Shown here piece by piece: positions 1 to 8,982 of a DNA stretch of 64,000 nucleotides (position 1 is the first letter of the stretch; each line of letters begins with the position of its first letter). Position numbers and translations under genes: made by a program. The DNA comes from an uncultured Lactococcus sp. (lineage in GTDB: Bacteria; Bacillota; Bacilli; Lactobacillales; Streptococcaceae). The notes beneath the pieces were generated by a model. The model saw only the letters and a list, made by a program, of their open reading frames with translations, had not been told where the DNA came from and searched no databases. Where the stretch lies: NCBI RefSeq assembly GCF_934191625.1, contig NZ_CAKPUG010000004.1, positions 1 to 64,000 of the forward strand, in the 5' to 3' direction.

Positions 1-142
1 CCTCTTTTCTAGTATGTGAAAACATACATTTCTAATTCTAAACTAACATATCTCGAAAACGGATTCAAATAATTAGTTTAGTTTTTTTTAATTAAGATAA
101 AAAATTATTACTGGAAATATAGAGAAAATCTAGGTTTGCAGT

Positions 143-157
143 AATATTCCGAAAATT
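143..157 (+). promoter_or_regulatory. CodY box upstream of ceo
   Basis: Bases 143-157 match the CodY consensus AATTTTCWGAAAATT at 13 of 15 positions. A second, weaker copy (about 11 of 15) overlaps it at roughly 152-166. Overlapping copies are common at real CodY targets. The site lies about 115 bases before ceo, whose likely -10 (TAGAAT) is near 195. CodY repression of an amino-acid derivative pathway is inferred. Confidence 0.45.
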
Positions 158-271
158 CAGAAAGATATTGGTAGGTTTTAGAAAATAAAAGTGATAGAAT
201 AATGAAAGGGGATACATTTCATGCTCTTTGCAAAAGTTGTGTTCCGAAAATAAAAAAAGAAGGAGAAAATT

Positions 272-1201
272 ATGATTTTAGGTTTTATTAAGGCAAATTT
301 CCCAGGAGAACATCGTGTACCATTATTACCACAAGACATTCAAGGTTTCAATAATCAATTACTGGTGGAAACTGGCTTCGGAGAATTTTTAGACATTGAT
401 GACTCTGAATATGAGAAAGCAGGATGTAAAATCCTGTCAAGAGAAGAAGTATACAAACAGTCTGAAGCTATTTTTTCATTAAAACTTATTCAGCCAAGTG
501 ATTATGACTATATTAAGACGGGCCAAATTATCATTGGTTGGACACACCCGTATGGTTCAGGAAAGAATTTCATGAAAGATCAAGCTTATCCTAAGGAACT
601 GATTGTTGTTGATTTAGATAACAATTTTCCTGCAATTTATTATAAAGATAAAGTTATTAAAACAAATTTACCATCGGGAATTATGGAAAGAAATAGTTTC
701 TTTGCTGGTTATGCGGGTACTTTAGATGCCTTATTGAAGTTTGGGATTTTACCAGATGAGTCCACTAAAATAGCAGTTCTTGGTTCGGGGAATGTTTCAC
801 AAGGGTCGTTTCATGCTGTTTCAAAATTTTCTTCAAATATAAAAATGTTCTACCGACGTACACTCCCTGATTTCAAAGAGTCATTTAAGTCCTATGATAT
901 TATAGTAAATGGAATAGAGGTCGGTTCCGACAGTGAACCAATTTTAACTTTGGAAGATCAAAAACATCTAAAAAAAGGAGCCTTTATTATAGATACAGCG
1001 GCGGATGCAGGAAATACTATTGAAGGAAACTGTTTTACAACAATGAAAGATTCTATTTACAAAGAAAATGGAATCTATTATTATTGTGTACCTAATACAC
1101 CATCTATCGCTTATCGCAATATTAGTCCTATCTTGAGTAAACAATTGAGTAAATACATTTTTAAAGAAAATGTTGAAGTGTTTAAAAATGCTATAGAATA
1201 A
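272..1201 (+). CDS. ceo: N5-(carboxyethyl)ornithine synthase
   Basis: NADPH-dependent cytoplasmic enzyme that reductively condenses pyruvate with the side-chain amino group of ornithine (or lysine), giving N5-(carboxyethyl)ornithine. The 309 residues match the usual CEOS length of about 313. The family is related to alanine dehydrogenase: the N terminus carries FPGEHRVPL (residues 10-18), and a dinucleotide-binding VLGSGNVSQG lies near 169-178. The ATG at 272 has AAGGAG 8-10 bases upstream. It is monocistronic and preceded by CodY-like boxes. In L. lactis K1 this gene travels on a nisin-sucrose transposon, but no transposon is visible here. The alternative is another alanine-dehydrogenase-like enzyme; the N-terminal match makes CEOS much more likely. 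Confidence 0.85.
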   Translation: MILGFIKANFPGEHRVPLLPQDIQGFNNQLLVETGFGEFLDIDDSEYEKAGCKILSREEVYKQSEAIFSLKLIQPSDYDYIKTGQIIIGWTHPYGSGKNFMKDQAYPKELIVVDLDNNFPAIYYKDKVIKTNLPSGIMERNSFFAGYAGTLDALLKFGILPDESTKIAVLGSGNVSQGSFHAVSKFSSNIKMFYRRTLPDFKESFKSYDIIVNGIEVGSDSEPILTLEDQKHLKKGAFIIDTAADAGNTIEGNCFTTMKDSIYKENGIYYYCVPNTPSIAYRNISPILSKQLSKYIFKENVEVFKNAIE

Positions 1202-1228
1202 AAATGAAGGGAGACTACTCAGACTTTG

Positions 1229-1251
1229 TGTCATACTGTGTCAGTATGACA
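1229..1251. promoter_or_regulatory. Perfect interrupted palindrome, probable operator
   Basis: The arms TGTCATACTG (1229-1238) and CAGTATGACA (1242-1251) are exact reverse complements around a 3-base centre. There is no U-run after it, so it is not an intrinsic terminator. It lies between ceo and the small membrane protein gene, about 117 bases before the latter. A direct repeat of AGACT (1213-1217 and 1221-1225) sits just before it. The binding protein is unknown. Confidence 0.4.
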
Positions 1252-1367
1252 GCTAGCTTAAGTGTAACTGAAAATAATAAACAAGTTGTTTGCGTGAATA
1301 TTATGGTTTTGTTAGAATGAAATTGTTATGAAATTATAATATTTAAATAACAGAAAGAGGTATTTTT

Positions 1368-1610
1368 ATGATTTGGTCACTAATCGTTGGTGCAATTATC
1401 GGTGTGATTGCTGGTGCAATTACAAGCAAAGGCAAATCTATGGGATGGATTGCTAACATCTTAGCTGGTTTGATTGGTTCTGCAGTTGGGCAAGCCCTTC
1501 TCGGAAGCTGGGGCCCTTCATTGGCTGGAATGGCTTTGATCCCTTCAATTATCGGTGCAGTAATTGTTGTTGCTGTTGTATCGTTCTTCTTAGGAAAAAT
1601 GAATGACTAA
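1368..1610 (+). CDS. GlsB/YeaQ/YmgE-family small membrane protein
   Basis: 80-residue integral membrane protein made almost entirely of three hydrophobic glycine/alanine-rich helices (about 3-18, 28-45 and 52-75), with the short basic loop SKGKSMGW after the first helix. This is the transglycosylase-associated / stress-response family, whose biochemical function is not established. GAAAGAGG precedes the ATG. It is monocistronic, with a likely TATAAT -10 near 1336, a 23-base palindrome upstream and a terminator directly after. In firmicutes these genes often respond to envelope or general stress; here that is inference. Confidence 0.8.
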   Translation: MIWSLIVGAIIGVIAGAITSKGKSMGWIANILAGLIGSAVGQALLGSWGPSLAGMALIPSIIGAVIVVAVVSFFLGKMND

Positions 1611-1620
1611 TACACGCTGT

Positions 1621-1658
1621 ATACAAAAAGCTGCTCAAAGGAGTGGCTTTTTTGTATA
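1621..1658 (+). terminator. Intrinsic terminator after the GlsB-like gene
   Basis: A stem formed by ATACAAAAAGC and GCTTTTTTGTAT, with the T-run inside the 3' arm, starts 10 bases after the stop codon. Confidence 0.75.
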
Positions 1659-1773
1659 CAATATATTTTTAGAAGAAAATATATAGTATAATAGGACTTA
1701 AGGATTTGGAATTTATAAGAGAAAAAAGTCTACTATTCCATGTGAAGACGGTCTTTAAGAAGGAGAGTTTGTA

Positions 1774-2496
1774 TTGACAGACGAAGAACAAGAATTATCA
1801 GCTTTTTGGGATGATATGGCTGAGGAATACGAAGAAATTCAGCAAGAATCACCTTTTTCAATTGCTAAAGAATTAGAAAAGTTTCTCATACAAGAAGGAA
1901 TTTTACCTTGCCAAACGTTTTTAGACATTGCAGGTGGAAGTGGACGCTATTTATCTGTTTTACAGGAACAGGTAAAGAAATATACTTTGGCCGATATTTC
2001 ACCAAGAATGTTAGAACTTGCGAGCGAGAAACAAAAATCAGAGGATGTTGTTTTGCTTCGGACAAGTCAAGAGGCGCTAATTAAGGAAAACAAAAAGTTC
2101 CAAGTTGTTTTTTCGGCAATGAATCCTGCTTTGGATCGTCCAGAAAAGATAAAAGGGTTGTGTCATCTTAGCCAAAAGTGGTGCCTTATTTTGCGATTGG
2201 TTAAAGATGAAGATAGCCTATTTTCTCCTTATGAATCAGAAGTAAACTCAGAGCTAGAATGGATGACAGGCTACAAAAATTTCCTCGAAAAGGAAAAGCA
2301 AAAATTCTTTGTCCAACAATTTTTCTTTGAAGAAATAGAAATTATTTCAAAGGATTTTTTTCGTACGTATTTTGAAGAAGAATGTAGTAAGCGAGAGTTA
2401 GATCAGCGGATAAATAAGCATTTTGGGGAACAAGAAGTGTGTGAAAATCATCGCAAGGTTGTCTACGAATTGCTTTATATTTCTTGCGGTAAATAG
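1774..2496 (+). CDS. Class I SAM-dependent methyltransferase
   Basis: 240-residue cytoplasmic methyltransferase of unknown substrate. Motif I, the SAM-binding glycine loop, is LDIAGGSGRYL (residues 50-60), and the acidic post-I strand end is ADISPRML near 74-81. The start is TTG at 1774, with AGGAG at 1761-1765; no ATG fits as well. It is a stand-alone gene closed by a very strong hairpin at 2563. The C-terminal third is charged and lacks a recognisable second domain. RNA, protein and small-molecule substrates are all possible. Confidence 0.75.
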   Translation: MTDEEQELSAFWDDMAEEYEEIQQESPFSIAKELEKFLIQEGILPCQTFLDIAGGSGRYLSVLQEQVKKYTLADISPRMLELASEKQKSEDVVLLRTSQEALIKENKKFQVVFSAMNPALDRPEKIKGLCHLSQKWCLILRLVKDEDSLFSPYESEVNSELEWMTGYKNFLEKEKQKFFVQQFFFEEIEIISKDFFRTYFEEECSKRELDQRINKHFGEQEVCENHRKVVYELLYISCGK

Positions 2497-2562
2497 TGTC
2501 AAGTAAAGATAAAATTTCCGCTATGTTCATGTGGGAATAGATAGAAAGTGTAAGTGATATTC

Positions 2563-2624
2563 AAAAAATACAAGTAAAAGCCTTAGGTATTTATAATTTC
2601 CTATGGCTTTTACTTGTATTTTTT
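2563..2624. terminator. Bidirectional terminator between convergent genes
   Basis: A perfect 20-base stem (arms 2563-2582 and 2605-2624) has A-run and T-run ends, so it can work in both directions. It separates the methyltransferase from the oppositely transcribed DUF421 gene. Confidence 0.85.
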
Positions 2625-2723
2625 AAAATAAGAAGTACTCATTTTCTAGAGCAAGATGATCAAGGATAACTGATAAAGTAAAAATAAAATTAGGTCAGTA
2701 CCATTTTTTAATAGATAGAGAGT

Positions 2724-3359
2724 TTAATCGTGATAGCCATACAGTTTTAATTCTCCCGAAATATATTCTCCTAGATAAACTTCGGTAATTTTATTAAAGC
2801 CATTTTCAACAATTTTAGCTTCAAGCCATTCATCATTTTTATTTATAATGTCTAAAACATCATAGTTTGCTTGTCCGTCAACAATAATCGGGTATTTAAT
2901 GTTCTCCCCTCCAAATTCGATAATTGTCAATTGACCATTTTGCTCTAAAATTGCACGCTTTACATTTTGTATCTCATAAATGCCGTTGGATCTTAGCTTA
3001 AACATTAGTTCATTTGCGGAAATCCCATTTTTCAGGCATTCAGTAACTTTAATTTTCCCATCTTGAATTAAAGTAAGTGGCTTTCCATCTACAATGACTT
3101 TAATATAACGATTGTGCTCCTTAGCAAATTTTAGGATAAGTACGAGAAGAGTCCAGATGATTAAGACAAGGACGAATTGTAAAACAGTTATTGAATCATT
3201 ATAAATTACACCTCCAATTATTCCACCTAGTACATAATTCTGAACTTGATCCATTGCTGATGAAGGGGCAAGATTGCCTTTTCCCATAATATTAATTTGT
3301 ATAATTAGACAAATAATTCCAAGGGCAAATTTGATTATTATTGGACTGTATAATTGCAT
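2724..3359 (-). CDS. DUF421 (YetF-type) membrane protein
   Basis: 211 residues. Three N-terminal hydrophobic segments (about 8-24, 40-58 and 60-78) are followed by a soluble domain from about 85 that begins with the KVIVDGKPLTLIQDGKI pattern of the DUF421/YetF family. Members sit in the cytoplasmic membrane with the conserved domain inside the cell; their function is unknown. It is the second gene of a minus-strand pair, 15 bases after the DUF3290 gene. That pairing is standard in lactic acid bacteria and supports both calls. Confidence 0.8.
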   Translation of the reverse strand: MQLYSPIIIKFALGIICLIIQINIMGKGNLAPSSAMDQVQNYVLGGIIGGVIYNDSITVLQFVLVLIIWTLLVLILKFAKEHNRYIKVIVDGKPLTLIQDGKIKVTECLKNGISANELMFKLRSNGIYEIQNVKRAILEQNGQLTIIEFGGENIKYPIIVDGQANYDVLDIINKNDEWLEAKIVENGFNKITEVYLGEYISGELKLYGYHD

Positions 3360-3374
3360 AGTTAACCTTTCTTA

Positions 3375-3821
3375 TTATTTAGAAATAATATTGATTTTAT
3401 TATTGAGCAGGTGAGTTTCTGTGGTGGTATAGGATTGCTGATCGGTATTGAGATTGACAGTATAATAATCATCTTTTACTTTCACAATGATACCATCAGT
3501 AAGCTGAGTCGAACTCACAAGGATGTCTTTTTGATCTACTTTCATATTGTCCGCAAATTGCTCAACAAAGCTAACCATCTGAGAGGATTGAGAATGGCGG
3601 GATTGATTAACTTGATAGTTTGAATACTGTATCCCAAGAGAAAGGATGAGAAACAAGAAGAAAATGAGACTAAGATCTCGGTATTTCGTCTTGATTCGGT
3701 GTTTCAAATATAGGGAAAAAACAACGATAAGAAGTGTAAGTGAACCAAAAATAAAAATATACCATAAGTAATCTGTTAATCCAGCTTGTGCTTTCAAAAA
3801 ATCAATATCATAAAAATTCAT
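3375..3821 (-). CDS. DUF3290 membrane protein
   Basis: 148 residues with two membrane helices (about 17-39 and 49-66), then a soluble tail rich in beta-type residues and ending KINIISK. The length, topology and immediate neighbour (DUF421) fit DUF3290; the role is unknown. TGGAGG precedes the start on the minus strand. The two genes form one operon and probably one membrane complex (inference). Confidence 0.75.
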   Translation of the reverse strand: MNFYDIDFLKAQAGLTDYLWYIFIFGSLTLLIVVFSLYLKHRIKTKYRDLSLIFFLFLILSLGIQYSNYQVNQSRHSQSSQMVSFVEQFADNMKVDQKDILVSSTQLTDGIIVKVKDDYYTVNLNTDQQSYTTTETHLLNNKINIISK

Positions 3822-4127
3822 AAAACCTCCAATAAACTAGCTGAAATAGATTAATAATAAGAAACGACACAATATTAAAAAATTCCACAATTATATACTA
3901 TCATAAACTCACTAATAAATATAAAGGATGGAGTCTATATGGTGGGAGGGGTTATACAAGCTATTACTTACTTTTATTTTTCTTAAAAATAAAAAACACG
4001 ATAATTGTTTGTATAATTTTAAATAAAATGGTACAATTCTATCTACTTGAAATTTTTGATATTTTAAAATATAGCTTGTATTCACTTGGATATAAGTAAT
4101 AAAGTAGAAGAAAGGAGAATAAGAAAT
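3822..4127. other. Intergenic region between divergent genes
   Basis: About 300 AT-rich bases between the DUF3290 and permease genes. A possible 15-codon ORF (3939-3986, MVGGVIQAITYFYFS) has AAAGGATGGAG upstream and runs into an AT-only hairpin (3972-3995). A 14-base palindrome, ATATTTTAAAATAT, lies at 4059-4072. No convincing CodY box or riboswitch was seen. Confidence 0.4.
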
Positions 4128-5528
4128 TTGGGATTTTTGACAAAAGCAAAATTTGAAACATACAGTAGGAAGGACAGTAGACTAGAAAAGACATTAGGGG
4201 TTAAGGACTTCTTAGCATTAGGTGTGGGAACAATTATTTCTACTTCAATCTTTACTTTACCTGGAATTGTTGCTGCACAGTTTGCTGGACCAGCTGTTGT
4301 ATTTTCTTTTTTGATTGCTGCCGTAGTTGCTGGAATGGTCGCATTAGCATATGCTGAAATGGCGAGTGTTATGCCCTTTGCCGGCTCCGCATACTCATGG
4401 ATTTCGGTCCTATTTGGTGAAGGATTTGGTTGGATTGCAGGTTGGGCTTTACTTGCAGAATATTTTATTGCCGTTGCGTTTGTCGGCTCAGGATTCTCAG
4501 CTACATTTCAGCATATTCTTGCAACCTCTAATATTCATTTGCCTGCTGCTTTAGCCAATCCTCTTGGAACTAATGGTGGTATCGTAGATATTATTTCTTT
4601 ATTTGTTATTTTAATTGCTGCTCTTCTTGTGTGGCGTGGCTCGAATGATGCCGGAATCATTGCACAAATCTTAGTTGTGTTAAAGATTATAGCCATTATC
4701 ACATTTATTGTCGTAGGGCTAACCGTTATTAAACCACAAAATTATACACCGTTTATACCTAAACATAATCCCACTACAGGTTTTGGAGGGATATCGGGGA
4801 TTTTATCAGGCGTTTCAATGATTTTTCTTGCTTATATTGGTTTTGATTCAATTGCAGCTAATTCAGCCGAAGCTAAAAATCCCAAGCGTACGATGCCGTT
4901 AGGAATTGTAGGTTCACTCGTCATTGCGGTCGTCTTGTTTTCAGCAGTAACACTTGTACTCGTTGGTATGCATCCTTATACTGAATATGCCAATAATGCT
5001 GCTCCAGTATCATGGGCTTTGTCTGAAGCAGGTTTTCCTCTGATTTCACAAGTTATTTCAATAGTCGCTGATGCCGGGATGTTTATAGCTTTGCTGGGAA
5101 TGATTTTGGCAGGTTCACGACTGATTTATGCTTTTGGACGGGATGGAATGCTTCCAAAAATTTTGGGAGAGGTAGACAAGCGTGAAAATCCAACCAATGC
5201 TTTAATTGTTATAACTACAGTTGCAATAATTATTGGGGCATTCTTTCCATTCACCTTCCTTGCACAATTGATTTCAGCAGGAACATTGATTGCTTTTATC
5301 TTTGTTTCAATCGGAATGTTTGCTTTACGTCCTCGTGAGGGAAAAGATTTACCACAAGCAAGTTACAAAATGCCATTATATCCGATTTTACCTGCTCTAG
5401 GTGCGATAGGAGCAATCATCGTATTTATAAACCTTGATTCATTAGCTAAATTATACTGTTTCATCTGGATTTTATTGGGAATTGTTATCTATTCACTATA
5501 TGGTGCAAAACGTGAAAAACATAAATGA
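4128..5528 (+). CDS. APC-family amino-acid permease, BcaP/CtrA-like
   Basis: Integral membrane amino-acid:proton symporter of the cationic/branched-chain (CAT-like) branch of the APC superfamily, with about 12 helices. The first helix carries LGVGTIISTSIFTLPG, the family's substrate/cation loop, followed by FAGSAYSW and GWIAGWALLAEY. The reading frame is open from 4086, but AAAGGAG at 4111-4117 points to the TTG at 4128 (MGFLTKAKF) or at 4137. The sequence resembles from memory the lactococcal branched-chain permease BcaP, formerly CtrA. The substrate is not certain, and a basic amino-acid permease is the main alternative. Confidence 0.75.
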   Translation: MGFLTKAKFETYSRKDSRLEKTLGVKDFLALGVGTIISTSIFTLPGIVAAQFAGPAVVFSFLIAAVVAGMVALAYAEMASVMPFAGSAYSWISVLFGEGFGWIAGWALLAEYFIAVAFVGSGFSATFQHILATSNIHLPAALANPLGTNGGIVDIISLFVILIAALLVWRGSNDAGIIAQILVVLKIIAIITFIVVGLTVIKPQNYTPFIPKHNPTTGFGGISGILSGVSMIFLAYIGFDSIAANSAEAKNPKRTMPLGIVGSLVIAVVLFSAVTLVLVGMHPYTEYANNAAPVSWALSEAGFPLISQVISIVADAGMFIALLGMILAGSRLIYAFGRDGMLPKILGEVDKRENPTNALIVITTVAIIIGAFFPFTFLAQLISAGTLIAFIFVSIGMFALRPREGKDLPQASYKMPLYPILPALGAIGAIIVFINLDSLAKLYCFIWILLGIVIYSLYGAKREKHK

Positions 5529-5534
5529 TTTTAT

Positions 5535-5567
5535 ATCGATTTGATAATTTATCAGATCGATTTTTTT
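5535..5567 (+). terminator. Terminator after the permease gene
   Basis: ATCGATTTGAT pairs with ATCAGATCGAT, followed by seven T, directly after the permease stop. Confidence 0.75.
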
Positions 5568-5664
5568 ACAGGAAGCTAATTGTCTCAAAAAAATTTTAAT
5601 TAAGGAAAATCCACTTACAAAAGCATATAGGGAAATAATGCGTGAATTATGGTAAAATGTCAGT

Positions 5665-6180
5665 ATGACAAAATTTTACAATGTAGGCACAATAGTGAAC
5701 ACACAAGGACTTCAAGGAGAAGTTCGTGTGATTTCAGTTACCGATTTTGCTGAAGAACGTTTTGCAAAAAACACAATTTTGGCTCTTTTTGACAAAAAAG
5801 GAAATTATGTCCAAGATTTGAAAGTTAAATCATCTAGAAAACAAAAGAATTTTTATATCGTCAAATTTGATGGGCTTTACCATATTAATGATGTAGAAGG
5901 CTTCAAAGAGTTCACTCTAAAAATAGCTGAAGACAAGCTGAAAGACTTGGACGAAGGCGAATTCTATTATCATGAAATTATTGGTTTAGATGTGTATGAA
6001 AATGGTCAATTGATTGGACAGGTTAGCGAAATTCTTCAACCAGGAGCAAATGATGTCTGGGTCGTCAAACGTAAAGGCAAGCGTGATTTGCTTCTTCCTT
6101 ATATTCCACCTGTTGTATTAAATGTGGATCTTCAGGCCAAAAGAGTAGATGTAGAAATTATGGAAGGTTTGGACGATTAA
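5665..6180 (+). CDS. rimM: Ribosome maturation factor RimM
   Basis: 171-residue 30S assembly factor that binds ribosomal protein S19 and helps mature the 16S rRNA 3' domain. The N-terminal RimM barrel starts [17 protein letters not shown] (about 6-22). The C-terminal PRC barrel starts around 98 and includes [21 protein letters not shown]. It lies one base before trmD, the classical rimM-trmD pairing. No clear Shine-Dalgarno precedes the ATG at 5665; TATGGTAAAAT just upstream may be the -10, leaving a very short leader. Confidence 0.95.
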   Translation: MTKFYNVGTIVNTQGLQGEVRVISVTDFAEERFAKNTILALFDKKGNYVQDLKVKSSRKQKNFYIVKFDGLYHINDVEGFKEFTLKIAEDKLKDLDEGEFYYHEIIGLDVYENGQLIGQVSEILQPGANDVWVVKRKGKRDLLLPYIPPVVLNVDLQAKRVDVEIMEGLDD

Positions 6181-6181
6181 G

Positions 6182-6910
6182 ATGAAAGTCGATATTTTAA
6201 CAATTTTTCCCAATATGTTCGACTCGCTCAACCAATCAATAGTTGGAAAAGCACAAGAAAAAGGACTCCTTGAACTTCATACCCACGATTTTCGCGAAAA
6301 TGCGAATAATAAACAAAGACATGTAGATGATATGCCTTATGGTGGTGGCCAGGGTATGCTACTAATGCCTCAACCTATCTATGATACAATGGATAAGATT
6401 CCACAGGAAAATGCACGAGTGATTCTCCTTGATCCTGCGGGCAAGCGTTATAATCAAAAAATGGCTGAAGAACTTGCCCAGGAGGAACATTTAATTTTTA
6501 TTTGTGGACATTATGAAGGTTATGATGAACGAATTAAAGAACTTGTGACCGATGAGATTTCGCTTGGCGACTTTGTCTTAACAGGTGGCGAAGTAGCAGC
6601 TACTGTTATAGTTGATTCCGTAGTGCGCTTACTGCCTGGAGCTTTAGGTAAAGCAGCCAGTCATGAGGATGATTCTTTTTCTTCAGGCTTACTTGAGTAT
6701 CCACAATATACACGCCCAGAAGATTTTCGAGGAAAAAAAGTACCAAGCGTGCTGATGTCAGGACACCACGAAAATATCCGTAAATGGCGTTTGACAGAGA
6801 GTTTGAAAAAAACTTTAGCACGACGTCCGGACTTGTTAGAAAAATACGAAACAAATGCGGAGGAAGAAGAAATTTTGAAGCAGCTTAAGATGGAAAGTGA
6901 AGAATCCTGA
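6182..6910 (+). CDS. trmD: tRNA (guanine-N1)-methyltransferase
   Basis: SPOUT methyltransferase that makes m1G37 next to the anticodon of tRNAs reading CNN codons and so prevents frameshifting. Trefoil-knot motifs are PYGGGQGML (52-60), [10 protein letters not shown] (109-118) and [11 protein letters not shown] (127-137). 242 residues is the normal length. It is co-transcribed with rimM, and its TGA overlaps the ATG of the following HAD gene (TGATG), implying coupled translation. Confidence 0.97.
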   Translation: MKVDILTIFPNMFDSLNQSIVGKAQEKGLLELHTHDFRENANNKQRHVDDMPYGGGQGMLLMPQPIYDTMDKIPQENARVILLDPAGKRYNQKMAEELAQEEHLIFICGHYEGYDERIKELVTDEISLGDFVLTGGEVAATVIVDSVVRLLPGALGKAASHEDDSFSSGLLEYPQYTRPEDFRGKKVPSVLMSGHHENIRKWRLTESLKKTLARRPDLLEKYETNAEEEEILKQLKMESEES

Positions 6911-7494
6911 TGGCTTGGAAAAATTATATTTGGGACTTTGACGGAACACTCTTCAATACTTATCCTGTGATGTTAGAGGCCTTGCAAGAAACAATGAAGC
7001 AAACCTCAGTTAAATTTCCGGGTGACTTAGAAGCTTATATCAAACGTTTCTCTATCCGTAAATTCGCTTTTGAGTTTGCAGATGATGACTTTCTTGATTT
7101 GTATCACAAAATAGAAGCAGACATGCAAGTCAATCCTCAGGTCTATCCTGAGATTCCACAAATTTTGTCAAAAATTGTAGAAAATGGTGGGCAAAATTTT
7201 GTCCTCAGTCATCGTGATGATGCCACCTTTGAATATCTGGGTGAACTTAAAAACTACTTTACGGAAGTTATTACTAGTCAGCAAAACTTTGCTCGGAAAC
7301 CGAGTCCGGAAGCCTTGGAATATCTGATTCACAAGTATAAGCTTGTGCCAGAAGAAACAGTTATGATTGGAGACCGGCCTCTTGATATTGAAGCAGGTAT
7401 AAATGCAGGTGTAGCAACTTTGCTTTTAGATGAAAAAGCATACTTTGGAGACATCGCCGACATAAAAATAAAAAATTGGAGTGAATGGAAATGA
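6910..7494 (+). CDS. HAD-family phosphatase, phosphoglycolate-phosphatase-like
   Basis: 194-residue haloacid-dehalogenase-type hydrolase. The nucleophile motif is DFDGTL (residues 9-14), motif II is the serine in FVLSHRD near 100, and the acidic motif GDRPLDIEAG lies near 155-164. The helical cap is small. The substrate is unknown. The start overlaps the trmD stop by one base, so it belongs to the rimM-trmD transcript, and its end overlaps the next gene. Confidence 0.8.
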   Translation: MAWKNYIWDFDGTLFNTYPVMLEALQETMKQTSVKFPGDLEAYIKRFSIRKFAFEFADDDFLDLYHKIEADMQVNPQVYPEIPQILSKIVENGGQNFVLSHRDDATFEYLGELKNYFTEVITSQQNFARKPSPEALEYLIHKYKLVPEETVMIGDRPLDIEAGINAGVATLLLDEKAYFGDIADIKIKNWSEWK

Positions 7495-7889
7495 CATTAA
7501 CATTAGAACGTGATAAAGAATTTGTAAATCAATTTCATTATGATGCACGTAATTATGAATGGGAAAAAGAAAATGGAACACCTGAAACAAATATCAATGT
7601 TCAATTTCAGTTAGTTCCGCAGGATCAAGTACCTGATGGAAAAGTAGCTGCAGAAGATACAGCAATTTATGCTATCTTGACATATATGATTCCTTTGGAA
7701 AATATTGTCTTATCAGGTATGCTTAGCCAACTTAATTACATTCGTGGACGCCAAGTAAAAGAGCAATCTGAATTAGAGCAAGAAGAAATGGCTCAAATTG
7801 CTGATCCTCTTTTTGACCTTTTGAAACGCTTGGTATACGAAACAACAGAGGTAGCCCTTGACCAACCGGGCATCAACCTCCAATTTTAA
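7491..7889 (+). CDS. DUF1149 family protein
   Basis: 132-residue soluble acidic protein of the DUF1149 family, known from streptococci and lactococci and of unknown function. The frame is open from an ATG at 7485, but GGAG at 7478-7481 is placed for the ATG at 7491, giving MTLTLERDKEF. It overlaps the end of the HAD gene by four bases and is probably the last gene of the rimM-trmD transcript or shares it with degV. Confidence 0.75.
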   Translation: MTLTLERDKEFVNQFHYDARNYEWEKENGTPETNINVQFQLVPQDQVPDGKVAAEDTAIYAILTYMIPLENIVLSGMLSQLNYIRGRQVKEQSELEQEEMAQIADPLFDLLKRLVYETTEVALDQPGINLQF

Positions 7890-7913
7890 GGATTACTTTC
7901 AAGATTATTTATT

Positions 7914-8756
7914 ATGAAATTAGCTATTATTACAGATACTTCGGCAGATTTTGCCGAACAATATAAAAATCGTGACGATTTATTTGTCTTGGAAATTCCT
8001 ATATCTATTGAGGGAAAAGAATATAAACCAAGTGAAATGACACATCAAGAGTGGTATAAGTTGATGGCCGCAACTTCAGAGGCACCTAAAACATCACAAC
8101 CAAGCATTCTTGAATTAGAAGAATTACTGCGAACACTAAGACAAGAGGGATATACTCATGTTTTAGGTGCTTTTTTGAGTTCAGGAATTTCTGGTTTTTA
8201 TCAAAATGCATTTTATCTACAAAGTGAATTTGAAGATATGGTGGTCAAGTTTCCTGAAACCTTTATCACCTCTAGTCCACTTGGCTATATGATTGAGACA
8301 GCGCTTGATGCGGCGGATGCCGGAAAGTCATTTGACGAAATTATTGCTCAGTTTGAATACCAAAGAGAAAACGACAATGCCTTCATGCTTGTAGATGATC
8401 TTCATTGGTTGGCTAAAGGTGGTCGCCTTTCAAGAGGTGGAGAACTTTTAGGAACACTCCTCAATATCAAACCTATTTTACAGTTTTCTGAAGATGGTAA
8501 AGTTGTGGTATACGATAAGGTACGTACCAGCAAAAAAGCTGTCTCAGAATTGAAGAAACTTATGCTTACACATAGTGATCCAAAGTCACATAAAGTATAT
8601 GTTCTCCATGCTGATGCGGAAGATCGCGCAAAAGACCTTTATGATTTTGCCAAAGCTCATGGCTACGAGGATGTCGAAATCGTAACATTTGGACCTGTTA
8701 TTGCAACTCATCTAGGATTAGGCGCGATTGCTTACGGGTTCTCACCTAAGAAATAA
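7914..8756 (+). CDS. DegV-family fatty-acid-binding protein
   Basis: 280 residues. The DegV family binds a fatty acid between two domains and, as a FakB protein, can present it to the kinase FakA. Visible signatures are the N-terminal IITDTSADF (5-13), the SSGISGFYQNA loop near 88-98 and the RLSRGGELLG stretch near 177-186. It lies 24 bases after the DUF1149 gene and is followed by a terminator. The FakB role is inferred from the family. Confidence 0.85.
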   Translation: MKLAIITDTSADFAEQYKNRDDLFVLEIPISIEGKEYKPSEMTHQEWYKLMAATSEAPKTSQPSILELEELLRTLRQEGYTHVLGAFLSSGISGFYQNAFYLQSEFEDMVVKFPETFITSSPLGYMIETALDAADAGKSFDEIIAQFEYQRENDNAFMLVDDLHWLAKGGRLSRGGELLGTLLNIKPILQFSEDGKVVVYDKVRTSKKAVSELKKLMLTHSDPKSHKVYVLHADAEDRAKDLYDFAKAHGYEDVEIVTFGPVIATHLGLGAIAYGFSPKK

Positions 8757-8780
8757 TTTATTGTATAAAAATTAATTGTG

Positions 8781-8819
8781 AAAAGAGAAGGGAAATTTTA
8801 GATAACCCTTCTCTTTTTT
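8781..8819 (+). terminator. Terminator after the degV-like gene
   Basis: AAAAGAGAAGGG pairs with CCCTTCTCTTTTTT. Confidence 0.85.
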
Positions 8820-8853
8820 ATTACGAATTTATAAAATAGTTAATTTTAAAGAA

Positions 8854-8868
8854 ATGTAACCGTAAACA
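8854..8868 (+). promoter_or_regulatory. cre site (CcpA) upstream of the YfcC gene
   Basis: ATGTAACCGTAAACA fits the cre consensus WTGNAANCGNWNNCW at every defined position. It lies about 115 bases before the transporter start and upstream of its likely promoter region. Carbon catabolite control of transporter and peptidase is inferred. Confidence 0.6.
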
Positions 8869-8982
8869 TTTAAGCGCTGATAAATAATTGCTTATTTTTT
8901 CCAGTTTTGTTTGACTTTAAGTTAAAAAAATATTAAACTAAAGTTGTTATTATACGCATAAATATACATTAGGAGGTATATA

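Noticed and set aside
1..271. Transposon end near ceo, as in the L. lactis nisin-sucrose element
   Set aside because: No transposase, terminal repeat or nisin/sucrose gene is visible in the window.
4086..4127. Upstream extension of the permease gene from a TTG at 4086
   Set aside because: No ribosome-binding site precedes it, whereas AAAGGAG at 4111-4117 serves a start at 4128 or 4137.
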